Source: Dicaeum eximium
Lineage: Eukaryota; Chordata; Aves; Passeriformes; Dicaeidae
DNA: 64,000 bases
Assembly (NCBI GenBank): GCA_013396995.1
Contig: VWZP01009169.1
Coordinates: forward strand, 1,860,218-1,924,217
Reading direction: 5' to 3'
Shown one piece after another: positions 24,601 through 36,486 of this stretch. Numbering within the stretch: the first letter of the stretch is position 1; each line of letters starts with the position of its first letter. Position numbers and translations under genes: made by a program. The notes beneath the pieces are model-generated. The model saw only the letters and a list, made by a program, of their open reading frames with translations. It was not told the origin of the DNA and made no database searches.

Positions 24601-27429
24601 ATAACAGTACAGGAATATTTTCTACCCAAAGATCTCAAAGCACTCCTTTTGGTGATTTATTCATTGATTCTTTTTGTCCTCAAGGAAGGAGGGGATTATA
24701 ATGATGACCCACTTTGCAGGTGGTGGAACAAAGGGTAAGTAGCTGAGCTGTGAATAGAGCCATGACTCATCTCTCAGCATCAAGTTCCCAATCCAGTGGC
24801 TGGGAAGGAAAAAGTTGCAGCAGGTGCCAGGAAAAGCCTCTGGCATCCCAAGGAACATGTCGAGGGTGTACCTGTTGAACCTTCCTGATATGACTGTGAT
24901 GTGAAGACAGACATTCAGACACCATGAGGACAGAGCTGAGCAGGCTCAGTCTTGTGTCAGGCAGGTTCCCTGGTGCTCTGGCTCCTGTGGCCTGGATCCC
25001 AGCACCATTTGGAGGTGCTCAAGCTGCAGACCTGTTTTTGAGAAACAAATCTACATGGGTGAACCCCAACTCTCTCTCCCCTCACTCCCAGGTACCAGGC
25101 TGGTTTCTCACACTCACAGTGGGCAACTCACAAGTCAACAAGTGTTTTTGGTGTGATCTGAAATTGTGGAGAATATTTGGGGTCTGCTGGTTATAACTGA
25201 TTTGGTCTCTCTGGTGATAACTGATGTTCAGGTTGACTCTTAAGCTACCAGACCAAAGGAAAGGGGCACAGCTCCACACATAGCTATGGGTGAGAGTGTG
25301 TGTGCTCTGTATGCTGTACTGTGTACAAATACACACAAAGTATACAGATTTAAATGGAAATTCGATAGGAAAACCTAGCTCTGCATATATCTTTAAGAAG
25401 CCTCCTAGGAACTTATCTGGGGGCTACCAGTGTAACAGACAACTTCCCAAAAGGCAGCTTTCCAGAGTTGTGGAGAAGGTGGTCTCCAGATGCAGAGCAG
25501 AAGCTTAAAACATTCCTGTTGCAGTAGGAAAAGCTCAGACCCTAACTGGACAGGGTACAGCTAAGTTGCTTGGCACAACCAAAAGACTACCAAAGCCTAG
25601 CAGCAGGCTAGTGAAGCCTCTGTATTGGTGAAGCCTCTGTCTTGCTGCTGTCTTACCTCCTGACCCTTTCCATCAACATGACTCCCTCTTCCTTCACTTA
25701 CTGCCTTTACTGGATCTGGCTGAAAGAAATGCAGACACAAGAAATGCAGACCATCAGAGCCAAGCTCCTGAAGAGGTTTTTCCAGTGGGGGCCAGCAGAC
25801 CAGCTCATCCTGGGAGTGGAAGGGGGCCTAACCTTGCTTACACTGGCTGGCTCTGTCTCTCAAACTTGTAGACACTAAAGTGAAAAGCCTGAACTTGCCT
25901 TCTGCAGCTGAGGAGGGGCTGGGGGAGTCGTGTGGCAGCACTGAGAGTTATTGCTGTGGCATTTATGGAGCATGTTGCTATGAATCGATATCTCACCATA
26001 ATTACCTCATTTGCCCGTTTTTCAAATTAGATAACAAGGTTCAATGCTTGACCAGATCATTCTTCATCCATTTGCATTTCCTCCTCTCCTCTGCAGTGGA
26101 GGGGAGCCCCTCTCCTATTAATCAGCAGGCCTTGGGGTGAGTGGGGTTACACCCTGAAAACTCCTTTTGTCTCTTATGCCCGAACACTGTCACCAAAAGG
26201 TGGGAGGCCGGGCCAGACTGCCCACTCTGGGAGGACAGGGGGTTGTTTGTCCAGCTGGCTCCGTGCCGAGATGGGAGGTGGAAAGCAATGAGCTCATGCT
26301 CTGTTCAGACAGTGACATTTCCGTGGGGCAGGGCTCATCCATCATGATGTGTGGCTGAGGAGAGCTGTTAACTGTTTGGAGCTGGCTGCCTGCCCTCTGT
26401 GCTGCTGCAGCTGGGGCTGCTCCCACAGGGAGCTCAGGACCTGCAGCATCCCTGGGGAAGCAGTGTATGGGCTCTGGGGAGAACCCCCTCTTGAGCAGGG
26501 GGACAAGAGACCCCCACCATGACCTGGTGTTTGGGGAACAGAGAGAATCCATTTGTAGGAGAACTGCTTCTGTCTCACCCCCAGCTCTGAGGAGATTTCT
26601 TTTCCCCTTTGTACCAGCTGTTCTCTATGCAGAGGACAGGCAGGCTCCCCCCAGCATGTTTCCTGCCTCTGCAGGAGCTCATTGTTTGCATCACAGACAT
26701 GCAGCCACCTCTTATCTCAGGGACTGATTTCTGGCTGAACCCATCACCCTCCACGCTGTGGCTGGGGCTTTTCTGTTTCTTTTGCTCAGCAAAGCATCAT
26801 GCTCACCTGGGTGGTGACTTGGCTTTTGTAAAAACAGCACTTGCTCAAAATCAAAAGATTATCATATCCTCAACCCCTCTTCATGCCTCATTCTCCTGAG
26901 CCAGCCTCCCAGGCAATACCTATTACCAGGTATTACAAGCAAAGCAAATTCTTGTAGTCAGATGGCTCATTAGCTCCTGCTTCTCTGGGGACGCCCCTGC
27001 GCCTTTCCTCTGCTCTCTCTCCCCTGTGAGGAGCAAAGGACTCCACCTTTGCCAGGGCAAAATAAAAAACAATTAGACAGTCATTAATCTGCAAGAAGGG
27101 AGGGCAGGAGGAGCACCAGCTGCTGAACTGCTGTTGCACAGCTGAAGTGTGGTTTTCCAGGGACACGTGGGGATCAGAGATGGGGGGAACTGTCTTGTGC
27201 CTCTCCCTTACTGTCAATTAGTACAAGAGGTTGGCCTTACCTCCAAGTAGCCAGAGACCTCAGGAGCAGCTCTCAAAGCTGCAAGCAGACTCTTTGGAGA
27301 CTAATTGGGGTCTTTCACCTCCTTTTAGCTGCTCCTCAGCAATGCACTCTGGAGCACAAGCAGGAGAACAGATGCTTATTTCACCAGGGAGTCAGCAGGG
27401 CTTTACCAATTCCCTGGAGCCTGAGGGAT
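18673..27429. other. Intergenic, no gene recognised
   Basis: No coding exon, CR1 or RNA gene was recognised. A GT-rich patch lies at about 21,670-21,745. The segment 22,480-22,870 is unusually AT-rich with several TAATTA cores. A short direct repeat of TGAAGCCTCTGT occurs near 25,612 and 25,629. Confidence 0.6.
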
Positions 27430-28600
27430 AATAGAAAGAGACCTGGGAAACAGGCCCTGAAGTCAAACTGGGGAGGTGCCAGATGACTGAAGGTTAGCAA
27501 ATGTGACACCCATCTATAAAGGTCAAAGGCATGATCCAGGAAAATACAGGCCTGTCATCCTGATCTGAGTACCAGGGAAGGTCATGGAGCATGTAATTCA
27601 AGATGGCCATGTGGCATGTATAGGACAATCAGAGGGTTGGGCCCAGCCACCACAGGTTTATTAAAGGTAGGTGCTGCTTAACAAACCTGATCTCCTTCTG
27701 TGACAAGGTGACCTGCTTGGTGGATGATGGAAAGGCTGTGGATGTATCTACCTGGGCTGTAGTAAAGCCTTGGCACTATTTCCTTCAGGAGAAACTGGTT
27801 GCTCATGGCTTGGGCAGGTGCACTCTTCACTGGGCAAAAAACTGTCTGGATGGCCAAGCCCAGAGAGTGGTGGTGCATGGAGTCACACCAGCTGGTGGCT
27901 GGCCCCGAGTGCTGTCCCCAGGGCTCAGTGCCAGAGCCAGCTCTGTTCAATCTTTATCGATGATCTGGATGAGGGCACTGAGCGCACCCTCAGTCGGTTT
28001 GCAGGTGACACCAGGATGGATGGAAACGTCCATCTGCTGGAGTGTAGGAAAGCCCTGCAGAGGGATCTGGACAGGCTGGCTCAATGGGCCAAGGCCAGTT
28101 GTATGAGGTTCAACAAGACCAGGTGCTGGGTCCTGCATGTGTCTGGCAATGACTCCATGCAGGGCTACAGGCTGGGGAAAGAGTGTCTGGAAAGCTGCCT
28201 GGCAGAAAAGGGCCCATGGTGTCTAGCCTGGAGAAAGGGAGCCTCAGGGGGCACCTTACTGCTCTCTACAATTGCCTGAGAGAAGGTTGTAGTGAGGTAG
28301 GGGTTGGCCTCTTCTCCCAAACAACAAGTGACAGAAAAAGTGGAAATATGATGAGTTCTGCCAGTGGAACTTTAGACTGGGTAATGGGAAAAATTTTACT
28401 GAATTGGTAGTCAAGCATTGGAAGAACAGGCTGTCCAGAGAAGTGGTGAGGTCATAATTCCTGGAGGTGCTTAAAAGACATGTAGATGTGGCACTGAGGG
28501 ACATGGTTTAATGTTGGACTTGGCAATGTTGGGTTAATAGTTTGACTCAGTGATCTTAAAGGCCTTTTCCAGCCTAAATGATTCCATGTTTCAATAAGGT
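27430..28600 (+). mobile_element. CR1 LINE fragment, 5'-truncated and inactivated
   Basis: The stretch reads as the C-terminal half of a CR1 reverse transcriptase followed by the CR1 3' UTR. Recognisable pieces include a KGRCCLTNLISFCDKVTCLV-like segment, NCLDGQAQRVVVHGV, IFIDDLDEGTERTLSRF, and KALQRDLDRLAQWAKASCMR with RFNKTRCWVLH. The frame shifts between these pieces (about 27.7-27.95 kb versus 27.95-28.2 kb), and stops interrupt the upstream part. The catalytic motif that is normally FADDT reads FAGDT at 27,998-28,012, so one catalytic Asp is lost. The 3' end (AGGCCTTTTCCAGCCTAAATG at about 28,560-28,580, then ATTCCATGTTTC) is the usual CR1 tail. The LINE is a dead copy. Its last about 150 bp are repeated at 28,906-29,060 as part of a local duplication. 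Confidence 0.93.
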
Positions 28601-29363
28601 GTTTTGTGGCTGGAGAGGGAGCCTTGCATGGCAGGGTGGTACCTGCAATGGCAGCCAGCATGGGAGCTCCCCATGCCCAGCTTTTAGACCCTGCATGAGA
28701 CTCCCTGCTCCTTGCCCAGGCCCTTGGGCTAATGCTCATCCAACCTGTAAGGGACCACCTGCCTTCTTCTGTACCTTCTCCTCCATGGAAACACGTGTGG
28801 GGAGACTTTCATGTGTGTGGGGGAAGCTGCTGTTTTGCCAATGTGCTGCAGAGGAGAAACACGTACATCCACATGGAGAAGCCCCCCCTTCTCCCTCCTG
28901 CTGCNTGAGGTCATAATTCCTGGAGGTGCTTAAAAGACATGTAGATGTGGCACTGAGGGACATGGTTTAATGTTGGACTTGGCAATGTTGGGTTAATAGT
29001 TTGACTCAGTGATCTTAAAGGTCTTTTCCAGCCTAAATGATTCCATGTTTCAATAAGGTGTTTTGTGGCTGGAGAGGGAGCCTTGCATGGCAGGGTGGTA
29101 CCTGCAATGGCAGCCAGCATGGGAGCTCCCCATGCCCAGCTTTTAGACCCTGCATGAGACTCCCTGCTCCTTGCCCAGGCCCTTGGGCTAATGCTCATCC
29201 AACCTGTAAGGGACCACCTGCCTTCTTCTGTACCTTCTCCTCCATGGAAACACGTGTGGGGAGACTTTCATGTGTGTGGGGGAAGCTGCTGTTTTGCCAA
29301 TGTGCTGCAGAGGAGAAACACGTACATCCACATGGAGAAGCCCCCCCTTCTCCCTCCTGCTGC
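28447..29363 (+). repeat. Two direct copies of a 458-bp segment separated by a single N
   Basis: Bases 28,447-28,904 recur at 28,906-29,363 with a constant offset of 459 and one mismatch seen (28,563 C, 29,022 T). The only base between them is an N at 28,905. A near-identical duplication meeting at a lone N is what results when two overlapping contigs are abutted without merging. A true recent tandem duplication is the alternative. Confidence 0.93.
28906..29060 (+). mobile_element. Second copy of the CR1 3' tail, part of a local duplication
   Basis: This copy is identical to 28,447-28,600 apart from a C/T difference at 28,563 versus 29,022. It belongs to the 458-bp duplication and does not represent a separate insertion. 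Confidence 0.85.
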
Positions 29364-30876
29364 AGGCTGATGGTGGCTTACATGAAACTGTCACAGAAGT
29401 GTCCTATGAAAAGGGAAGGGAAAAGACTGCCCATAGCTCTCCTGCAGGAGAGGTGTTTCCTCCTGGGGAGAGGAGAAAGGGATGAGGCTGTTCTGAAGAG
29501 ATGCTCTGGATTGCACCAGAATATGCCATGCAATGAGTTTGAATGGCAGCTGGTTATGAGCCCCAGTGGGGAGGGCAGCAGGATTCAGGCTCAGTTATTA
29601 AGACCATAAATCATGGAGACAGTCATGGGAAAGGCTGATGAGAAGAGTATGTGCAGCCAGGAATGCCAGGAGGGAGAGACAGTGGGCATCAGAGGCACAG
29701 AGCTTCTACACATTGTGTTATTTTAAGAATTTTTCTTTTTTATGGCAGTGCTGTCCGTTTTCTCAGGAGAAGGGATCAAATGATTTTAAGCTCCCATTTC
29801 CTGAAGACCCAGGCATGAATTCCAGGTTACTCCTGATAAGAGCAAGGGCTGGGGAGTGGGGGGTGAAACAGCATTGGCAAGGGCTGCAGGGTAAAGGCAA
29901 GGACAGGGCTGGGATGAAGCACTGAAATGCCAGGAGCCACCCATGTTTGAGGCAGGGGCCAGCCAGGATTTGAGATTGCAGCATTTTCACTGTCAAAAGC
30001 AGAAGGCAGGTTTTGGTGAGGTGGGGAGGTCAAACCACAGCACTGTCTGCAGTGGAAGGTGGAGCTGTTTGAGGTAGCTGGGAGGGAGGCNTGCAGAGGA
30101 GGAACACGTACATCCACATGGAGAAGCCCCCCCTTCTCCCTCCTGCTGCAGGCTGATGGTGGCTTACATGAAACTGTCACAGAAGTGTCCTATGAAAAGG
30201 GAAGGGAAAAGACTGCCCATAGCTCTCCTGCAGGAGAGGTGTTTCCTCCTGGGGAGAGGAGAAAGGGATGAGGCTGTTCTGAAGAGATGCTCTGGATTGC
30301 ACCAGAATATGCCATGCAATGAGTTTGAATGGCAGCTGGTTATGAGCCCCAGTGGGGAGGGCAGCAGGATTCAGGCTCAGTTATTAAGACCATAAATCAT
30401 GGAGACAGTCATGGGAAAGGCTGATGAGAAGAGTATGTGCAGCCAGGAATGCCAGGAGGGAGAGACAGTGGGCATCAGAGGCACAGAGCTTCTACACATT
30501 GTGTTATTTTAAGAATTTTTCTTTTTTATGGCAGTGCTGTCCGTTTTCTCAGGAGAAGGGATCAAATGATTTTAAGCTCCCATTTCCTGAAGACCCAGGC
30601 ATGAATTCCAGGTTACTCCTGATAAGAGCAAGGGCTGGGGAGTGGGGGGTGAAACAGCATTGGCAAGGGCTGCAGGGTAAAGGCAAGGACAGGGCTGGGA
30701 TGAGGCACTGAAATGCCAGGAGCCACCCATGTTTGAGGCAGGGGCCAGCCAGGATTTGAGATTGCAGCATTTTCACTGTCAAAAGCAGAAGGCAGGTTTT
30801 GGTGAGGTGGGGAGGTCAAACCACAGCACTGTCTGCAGTGGAAGGTGGAGCTGTTTGAGGTAGCTGGGAGGGAGGC
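29306..30876 (+). repeat. Two direct copies of a 785-bp segment separated by a single N
   Basis: Bases 29,306-30,090 recur at 30,092-30,876 with a constant offset of 786. The junction is an N at 30,091. A few mismatches are visible (GAGAAAC versus GAGGAAC near 29,315, and GATGAAGC versus GATGAGGC near 29,917). The start of the unit overlaps the end of the neighbouring 458-bp duplication, so about 58 bp are present three times. The same contig-overlap explanation applies. Confidence 0.93.
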
Positions 30877-33800
30877 TCTGCAAAGCCAGGTTTGCTGCAG
30901 CCCCTTCCCTTGGGCAGCCCATGTGGCACTGATGGCTTCTCTGCCACCCGAGCCCTGCTGTAGGAGTGATGCCTAACTACCTGAAGGGTACAGCAGGCAG
31001 ATCCTTGTCCACTTGCAGCTGTCCAAGCCTCCCATATCTCCTTAGGAACCTTTAGCTCTTCCTGGTTAAATGCTGAGGTCTCTCAGAAATATCTGGGCAA
31101 GGAGAGGCAGTCATCCACAGCTGTGCAGCCACTGTGCCTGGTGACTGTACTTTGCTGTTGGGCTGAAGGAAACTGCCTGGCTCTGGCTTAGCTCTGACTT
31201 TGGTTTTGGCTCTCACTCACAACATCAGGCACAGCTGGAGCTGCGCAGGGACATTTAGTGAGCTTTAGGCACTACTCATGTACTGACAGCAGGGCTCTGG
31301 CTTGCTGCAAAGCCCATTCAGGACACTGGGTTAGAAGAGGCTGAGTCTTGTGAGTGTAAATGTATTGGATGAAGGGTATCCCAGCGATTTTCCTCTGCAG
31401 TATAGCTCTTTTCAGAGGCAGATGAACTTGAAATCACCCAGTGCAGCCCATGAGAACATAAAAACTGGTCCTGGTCTTTTGAACATGTGAGGTGCCAACC
31501 AGGCTGAAACAGAGCAGGAGCCTGTCCAGAGGCTGCAGCTCAGTGTTGAGTCATGGGATGGGACCCCCTTCATTCTCAGTGGTGTGGAGCATTTTCTGAT
31601 GCTTGCACAAGCAGGAGGTGATACCTTTGATCTGCATGACAGGCTTCTCTTGCAGCCCTGCACCTTGCAGGAGCAGCACTGGCCCTTCTTCCCTGTCTGC
31701 TCTGAAGAAAAGCCTTTAGAGACATAGTCTGGCTTTTGCATGGAGCCATCTGTGATGTGTTTGCCTGCCCTCCTGCCCAGGGGCTCACATGGGATGTGGA
31801 AAAGCCCTGCAGGGATGGATGGGTCATCCCTGAGCTCCAGCTGCCAAAACCTTTGGCCTGCCCTGGCATCTCCATCGTAGCCACCAGCTGCAAGGTACCA
31901 GGCTCTGGGCTAGCCTGTCCCTTCTCAAGGTGATGTGAAATAATTAGCTAATTGACCCCCATTCCCTCTCCATAGCAGGGAGGAGTACTGCCTTGGTGCC
32001 AAACCAGAGTGCAGAAGCAGGCAGTGATCTTGCCTTATGCTGCATGAGTGGAGCGAGGAGGAGGCTGCAGCATCCCGAGCCCTCGGTGCTGCAGGTTACG
32101 GGGAGCGAGCCCAGGGGACCAGACTGCACCATCTGCCTCCTTCCACAAGTCTTGGGTGCAGCAAAGAGGATCAGGATGCAGCCAAGAGAGGCTGAAGGGA
32201 GTCAAGGTAGCTGTCCTCACACCAGGTGGGGCAGTGCTGCTGGTAGGCCATAGAGGGAGGAGGGTTTCCCAGAGATCAGAGATCCAGGGTAGCCAGAATC
32301 CAGAAATGATCTGTAGCTGGCACCAGCACAGGGCTACTGCTGACAGAAGAGGGCTGGGGTAGGGACTCAGGTTCAGTCAGAGCTCTCATGGGGATGAATG
32401 TGTGGCATGTACATGGGGCCACCTGATGGAAGAGTGTGACAGTGTGGAGAAACACAGCTGGAGGGAGGTGCCCCCTCCATTGCCAGATATCCAAGCATAT
32501 GCTAATCCAACAGCTCTCCCCCTTCCCATCCTCACTGATGGACAAGGCTCTCCTAGCCAGACTCAGGACCCAGCTCTGCTCTGGGCCTCACATGAGCTGC
32601 AGCTGCAGCCTGTATCTCTAAATCTTCTCTGCTTTTTAGGTCACTTTGTTCTGCTTATAAATCCTGGTCTTGTCTTACAAACCATAAATCTTCCTCTACA
32701 GTCAGCACCATTTATTTTTTTCTCTGGTCATGTTAAATAACAGGGTCAGAATATTTAAAATCCAGATAGTTGCATTTTCTGTGGTTTTGGCTTATAATAA
32801 ATATTCTCTTCCATTCTGGGAAAATGCCACAGACCTGTGGTCAGACAGCCTTGCTTAGGAATTTGTAGGAAGAGAGGAATAGGGAAAAGGGTTTCCAAAG
32901 GATATGCTGAAATAATCTGCCCTCTCACAGCCCTTGCATGTATGTACAATTCCATGCATGTATGTGGCACACCTGATGCACCTACGTGCAGGCAGCCTTA
33001 CCTTCCCTGCTTTCACACACTGACCACCTTGCTGGCACCCACCACCTCTCTTCACTGAGGCACAGCCTTGCCCAGATCAGAGCTACACCTTGACCCTCCA
33101 CCTCTAACCCTCATACCCTCACATCCAATCCCAGGACTGGCAGGGAATGAGTGGTTCCCATCATCTCCCTTGCCAAGCATGGCCATTCACACACATCTGG
33201 TCTCTGCCATCCCAGCTTGGTGCTCTGAGCCTTTACACCCTCCTCAGTGTCAGGAGCTACTTCTCAGCAACCTCCATTCCCAGCTGTGCTCCTCACCCCT
33301 TCCTGCAAGATGCTGGTGGGTCCTCCCCCGCAGAAGCAGCACCTCTCCTCTGCTGCCTGCCCAGGGAGGGGGAGAGACTCTGTGAGAGTTGGGTTCATGT
33401 GTTGGCACAGCAGTAAACAGCCTCTGCCAAGCACCCTGCATGGGATCAGGAGCCTGCCAAAAAGTTGTGTGTGATGGTGCAAGGCCAGCACCCCATGCTC
33501 AACGAGCCTGGAGCCCGCAGATATGCAGTGAAGCATCCGTGTGTCTGCATTACGGTTCTCCTCCTAATGACTGTACAAGTTGTGTTTCTGCAGGTTTCAC
33601 GTGGAGGGCTCTACTCACTCGAGCATGCAGTCAATACTCCTTTCGATCTTCATCACTCACTGTCTGGCTCCAGGCTTTATTTATTGCACAGCATCAAATC
33701 ACCGAGCCAGAGACAAAAACGGCTCGCTCCCTTGTGGCCCTTTCGGTGGGCATTCCCAGTGATCCGGCTTTAACAAAATTAGCATTGCTCCTACCTTTGG

Positions 33801-35799
33801 AGGTGATATTGCTGTCTGCAGTGCACACAGCAGGGACTGAGCTGTAGCAGCTCTACAATCAATAGTACAGAGCACCTTGCAAGAACAGCCTGAACCTCAG
33901 CCTGGTTTCTAATCTGCCAGCACATCCTCTTCTCCCTTAGGGAAGAATTGCAACATAAAGCTCGGGAATGTATTAGTGTGTAGGTAGCGAGAGTGATCAC
34001 AGAAAAGGGGTGTCAGGCAAACACAAACTAAACAGTAAATTTTGGGTTATCAGAGGTAATCCCCAATGGTGGTGCCCTGTCTGAGAGAGCCAGAGCCCAA
34101 GCTTTTACAGCATTTGTCATTTTTACAGCTGACAACACACTATATAAATTTGAGTGCTTCTGCAGAGCAGACCTAGTGTGGGGACAACTAGAACAGCAAG
34201 AATTAACAATTAATGACAAAAATGCAAAGTTCCAGGACAAAAGGTAAGTGGCTGGAGTATACTTTAACTCTCTGGGTGATTTTAAACAATCTTACATTTT
34301 CCTTCTTTGGCTGCCCCCCTCTACCTCATTTCTCTCCCAGCCTGTGCCTGTTCCTTCAAAATACAGCCTGCTTTCCTGCCCAGTCCCTGTCCAGCCTCAG
34401 AGATGTTCTGGCCTCTGTGCAAAGGCACAGGGACTCTGAGGAAGAGTCGTGGCAGAGTGGGACTCTGTGTCTCAACATGTGCATGACAAGGGTGAGCTGA
34501 ACTTGGGCAGGAATGACAGAGATGAGTGCTATCTGCATGCATATATATGCAAATATATAATATATATGTATGTTACATACACACACACACACACATGTAT
34601 TTGTTTAATAGTGCTTTCCAGTGCTTTGACCTGAACCACCACAGTAATTCCAGTATCCAGCTCCCTTCAGACTCCCATCTGGAACAGTTATTTTTCCTTT
34701 TGAGAGGGAAAAAGGAAGCATTTACTAGGCATGATTACTTTAATAGAATCATAAAGCCAAACATCCTCTCTGCCAGTGGGTTTCACAACTGCTTGCTGTG
34801 AGGGAAGCATAGGAGGCAGAAATGTTGGGTTTGGAAGACCCTTCTGCATTGCTTTGAGCCCTATCCCAAACTTTCTCCAGGCAGCTCAAGATGCCTTGGA
34901 GTCACCATCATTAACACCAGCTGAAGTGCAGGGTATGGCAGCAGCTTCTGCAGTCCACTGCCCCACAGTCAGGCTAGGCACCCGGGTACTGCTTTTGTTT
35001 TAGAATCTGGTGAGGTTCAGCCAACAGCAGCTTGTGGCACGTAAAACAAAACTATGTTTGGCTTTCACACTCAGCTCTCGTAAGTGTTGCTCTTAAGGAC
35101 TCAGATGAGGCAAAGTTAACTTAGGGTCTAAGCTGAGTAGCCCTGCAGATCTCATGGCAGAGAAGACACGTTCACTCAAGAACATCTTAGGCATCACATG
35201 GGTCATGGCTGGCATTGCCCATTCTCTGATGGGTCCATGGTGTAGCTGGACCCATGCTGGAGACCCTGGGGTGAAGGGGAGTACCAGGACAAGGGACCCT
35301 GGCACCACACTGACAGCCCAGGGATGTTGGCTTGTTTCACACCTACTAGTTTTGGAGCTGCTGCCTTGGCTTATCTTCTTGTGGGAGAAGTCAAGAGCAA
35401 AGGACAAAAGAATCAGTTTTGAGTGGTGTCATCAGAAGCCAGCAGCCTCAACAGCTCAAGGTCTGGGATGGGAAGGAGATTTAGAAAAGGCAGGAGTGCT
35501 GGGTAAGGGAACATCAGGGGAGGGCTCTGAGGCACTCCCTTCACAAGGCACCAACTGCCCCAAACCTGCCTGTGCCATATCCTATGCCCAGCCCCTGTGC
35601 TGGGGTTTGAGCAAATCTGAGAAGCCTTTCCTAGGGACTTCTAATCAGACATTTTGGGAAGACTCAGGGTCAAACACTGGCACATGCCTCAGTGCTGAGC
35701 AGCAATACAAGCTCCTCCCTGCCCCAGCCACTGTGAGCACCGATTGCAGGCTGCACCTTGTCACCCCGACCCCACAGACAGGGACACACAGGCTCACCC
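30877..35799. other. Intergenic, no gene recognised
   Basis: The frame of 224 codons on the plus strand (35,154-35,828) has no recognised motif, runs into the minus-strand polyadenylation region and looks fortuitous. The segment 33,640-33,790 (around GGCTTTATTTATTGCACAGC) is a candidate conserved non-coding element. Confidence 0.55.
34538..34604 (+). repeat. (TA)n/(CA)n low-complexity tract
   Basis: Imperfect TATA and ATATGTAT sequence leads into eight AC units at 34,579-34,595. The tract is alternating purine-pyrimidine throughout. Confidence 0.93.
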
Positions 35800-35816
35800 A
35801 CTCGAGTACTGCAGCT

Positions 35817-35822
35817 TTATTT
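35817..35822 (-). terminator. Candidate polyadenylation signal AATAAA with GT-rich downstream element
   Basis: On the minus strand AATAAA is followed within 15-45 nt by a strongly G/T-rich stretch (GTGGGTGAGCCTGTGTGTCC and further GTCTGTGGGG). That is the usual arrangement of a functional vertebrate polyadenylation site. Cleavage would fall near 35,795-35,805. It may serve a long MDGA1 3' UTR or a separate transcript carrying the ORF at 36.0-36.5 kb. Confidence 0.5.
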
Positions 35823-36015
35823 GAATGAAACAATCCACGTTGAGAGTCTGTAGGTTACACGGCGGGTGCACAGGGGCTGGGGGCAGCTGGTGGATGAGGC
35901 AATGCTTAAAAACATCTCACCCTGTTTGAAAGGTTCAGTTCAGTCCCTTTGTGTTTTGTGCTTTTAACGTTGTGGACAGCTTGGCATCGTGGTGGCAGGA
36001 GGGTCCCAGCTCCAC

Positions 36016-36486
36016 TCAGTGGTGGCGATGGCACTCTGTGAGATGGGGAGTGGGGATGGGACAAGACGTGGTGGTGACGATGGAGGTGGGTGGAGATGAG
36101 GCTCTGTCCCAGGATCCCCACCTAGAATACTGATAGCAAAAAACCCAAGAGACACCAGAGGACCCCTCTCCCTCCTTCACAGTATCCCCAAACACACAGA
36201 CTTTGTCTGTCGCTCCATTTGAGGGGTGGTTTCCAAACACTTCTGTCAGGTCAACCAACACCTTCTTACTTGCCTTGGTGACCTGGAAGTGTGAGGTGGT
36301 GCAGTCCCACTGGAACTGGATCCCACTGAAGTGGCTCACTGTTGGGCCTGAGCTGATTCTCCCTGCACCTCGGAAGTTGAGGACGGGATTTTGGTGTGAT
36401 CCCCTTCTATGGGATCCAGGGATGAAGTCTGCTGCTGTCTCTCCAGGCTGGAAATGAAACACTCGGTGAGGGTAAGTAGGGAGCAA
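36016..36486 (-). other. Unassigned 156-codon open reading frame near a polyadenylation site
   Basis: I do not recognise the product. The frame is open for about 470 nt and reads through a block containing FQPGETAADFIPG, SGIQFQWDCTTSHFQ and KKVLVDLTEVFGNHP. A plausible minus-strand splice acceptor (TTTCATTTCCAG) lies at about 36,450, and a strong polyadenylation site follows about 200 nt after the stop, so a terminal exon is conceivable. The last 40 codons (rich in Pro, Thr, Ser and His) look like non-coding sequence. The opposite strand also offers good acceptor and donor consensus around 36,183 and 36,471, but all its frames carry stops. Chance ORFs of this length occur elsewhere in the window, so coding potential is unproven. 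Confidence 0.2.

Noticed and set aside
35154..35828. 224-codon plus-strand open frame
   Set aside because: It is the longest frame in the window, but it has no recognisable domain, no start context or splice support, and its 3' end overlaps a minus-strand polyadenylation region. GC-moderate vertebrate DNA yields such frames by chance.
36184..36470. Plus-strand exon between a good acceptor (CCTCCTTCACAG) and a perfect donor (GGGTAAGT)
   Set aside because: All three reading frames carry a stop before the donor, so it is not a coding exon. A non-coding exon cannot be excluded.
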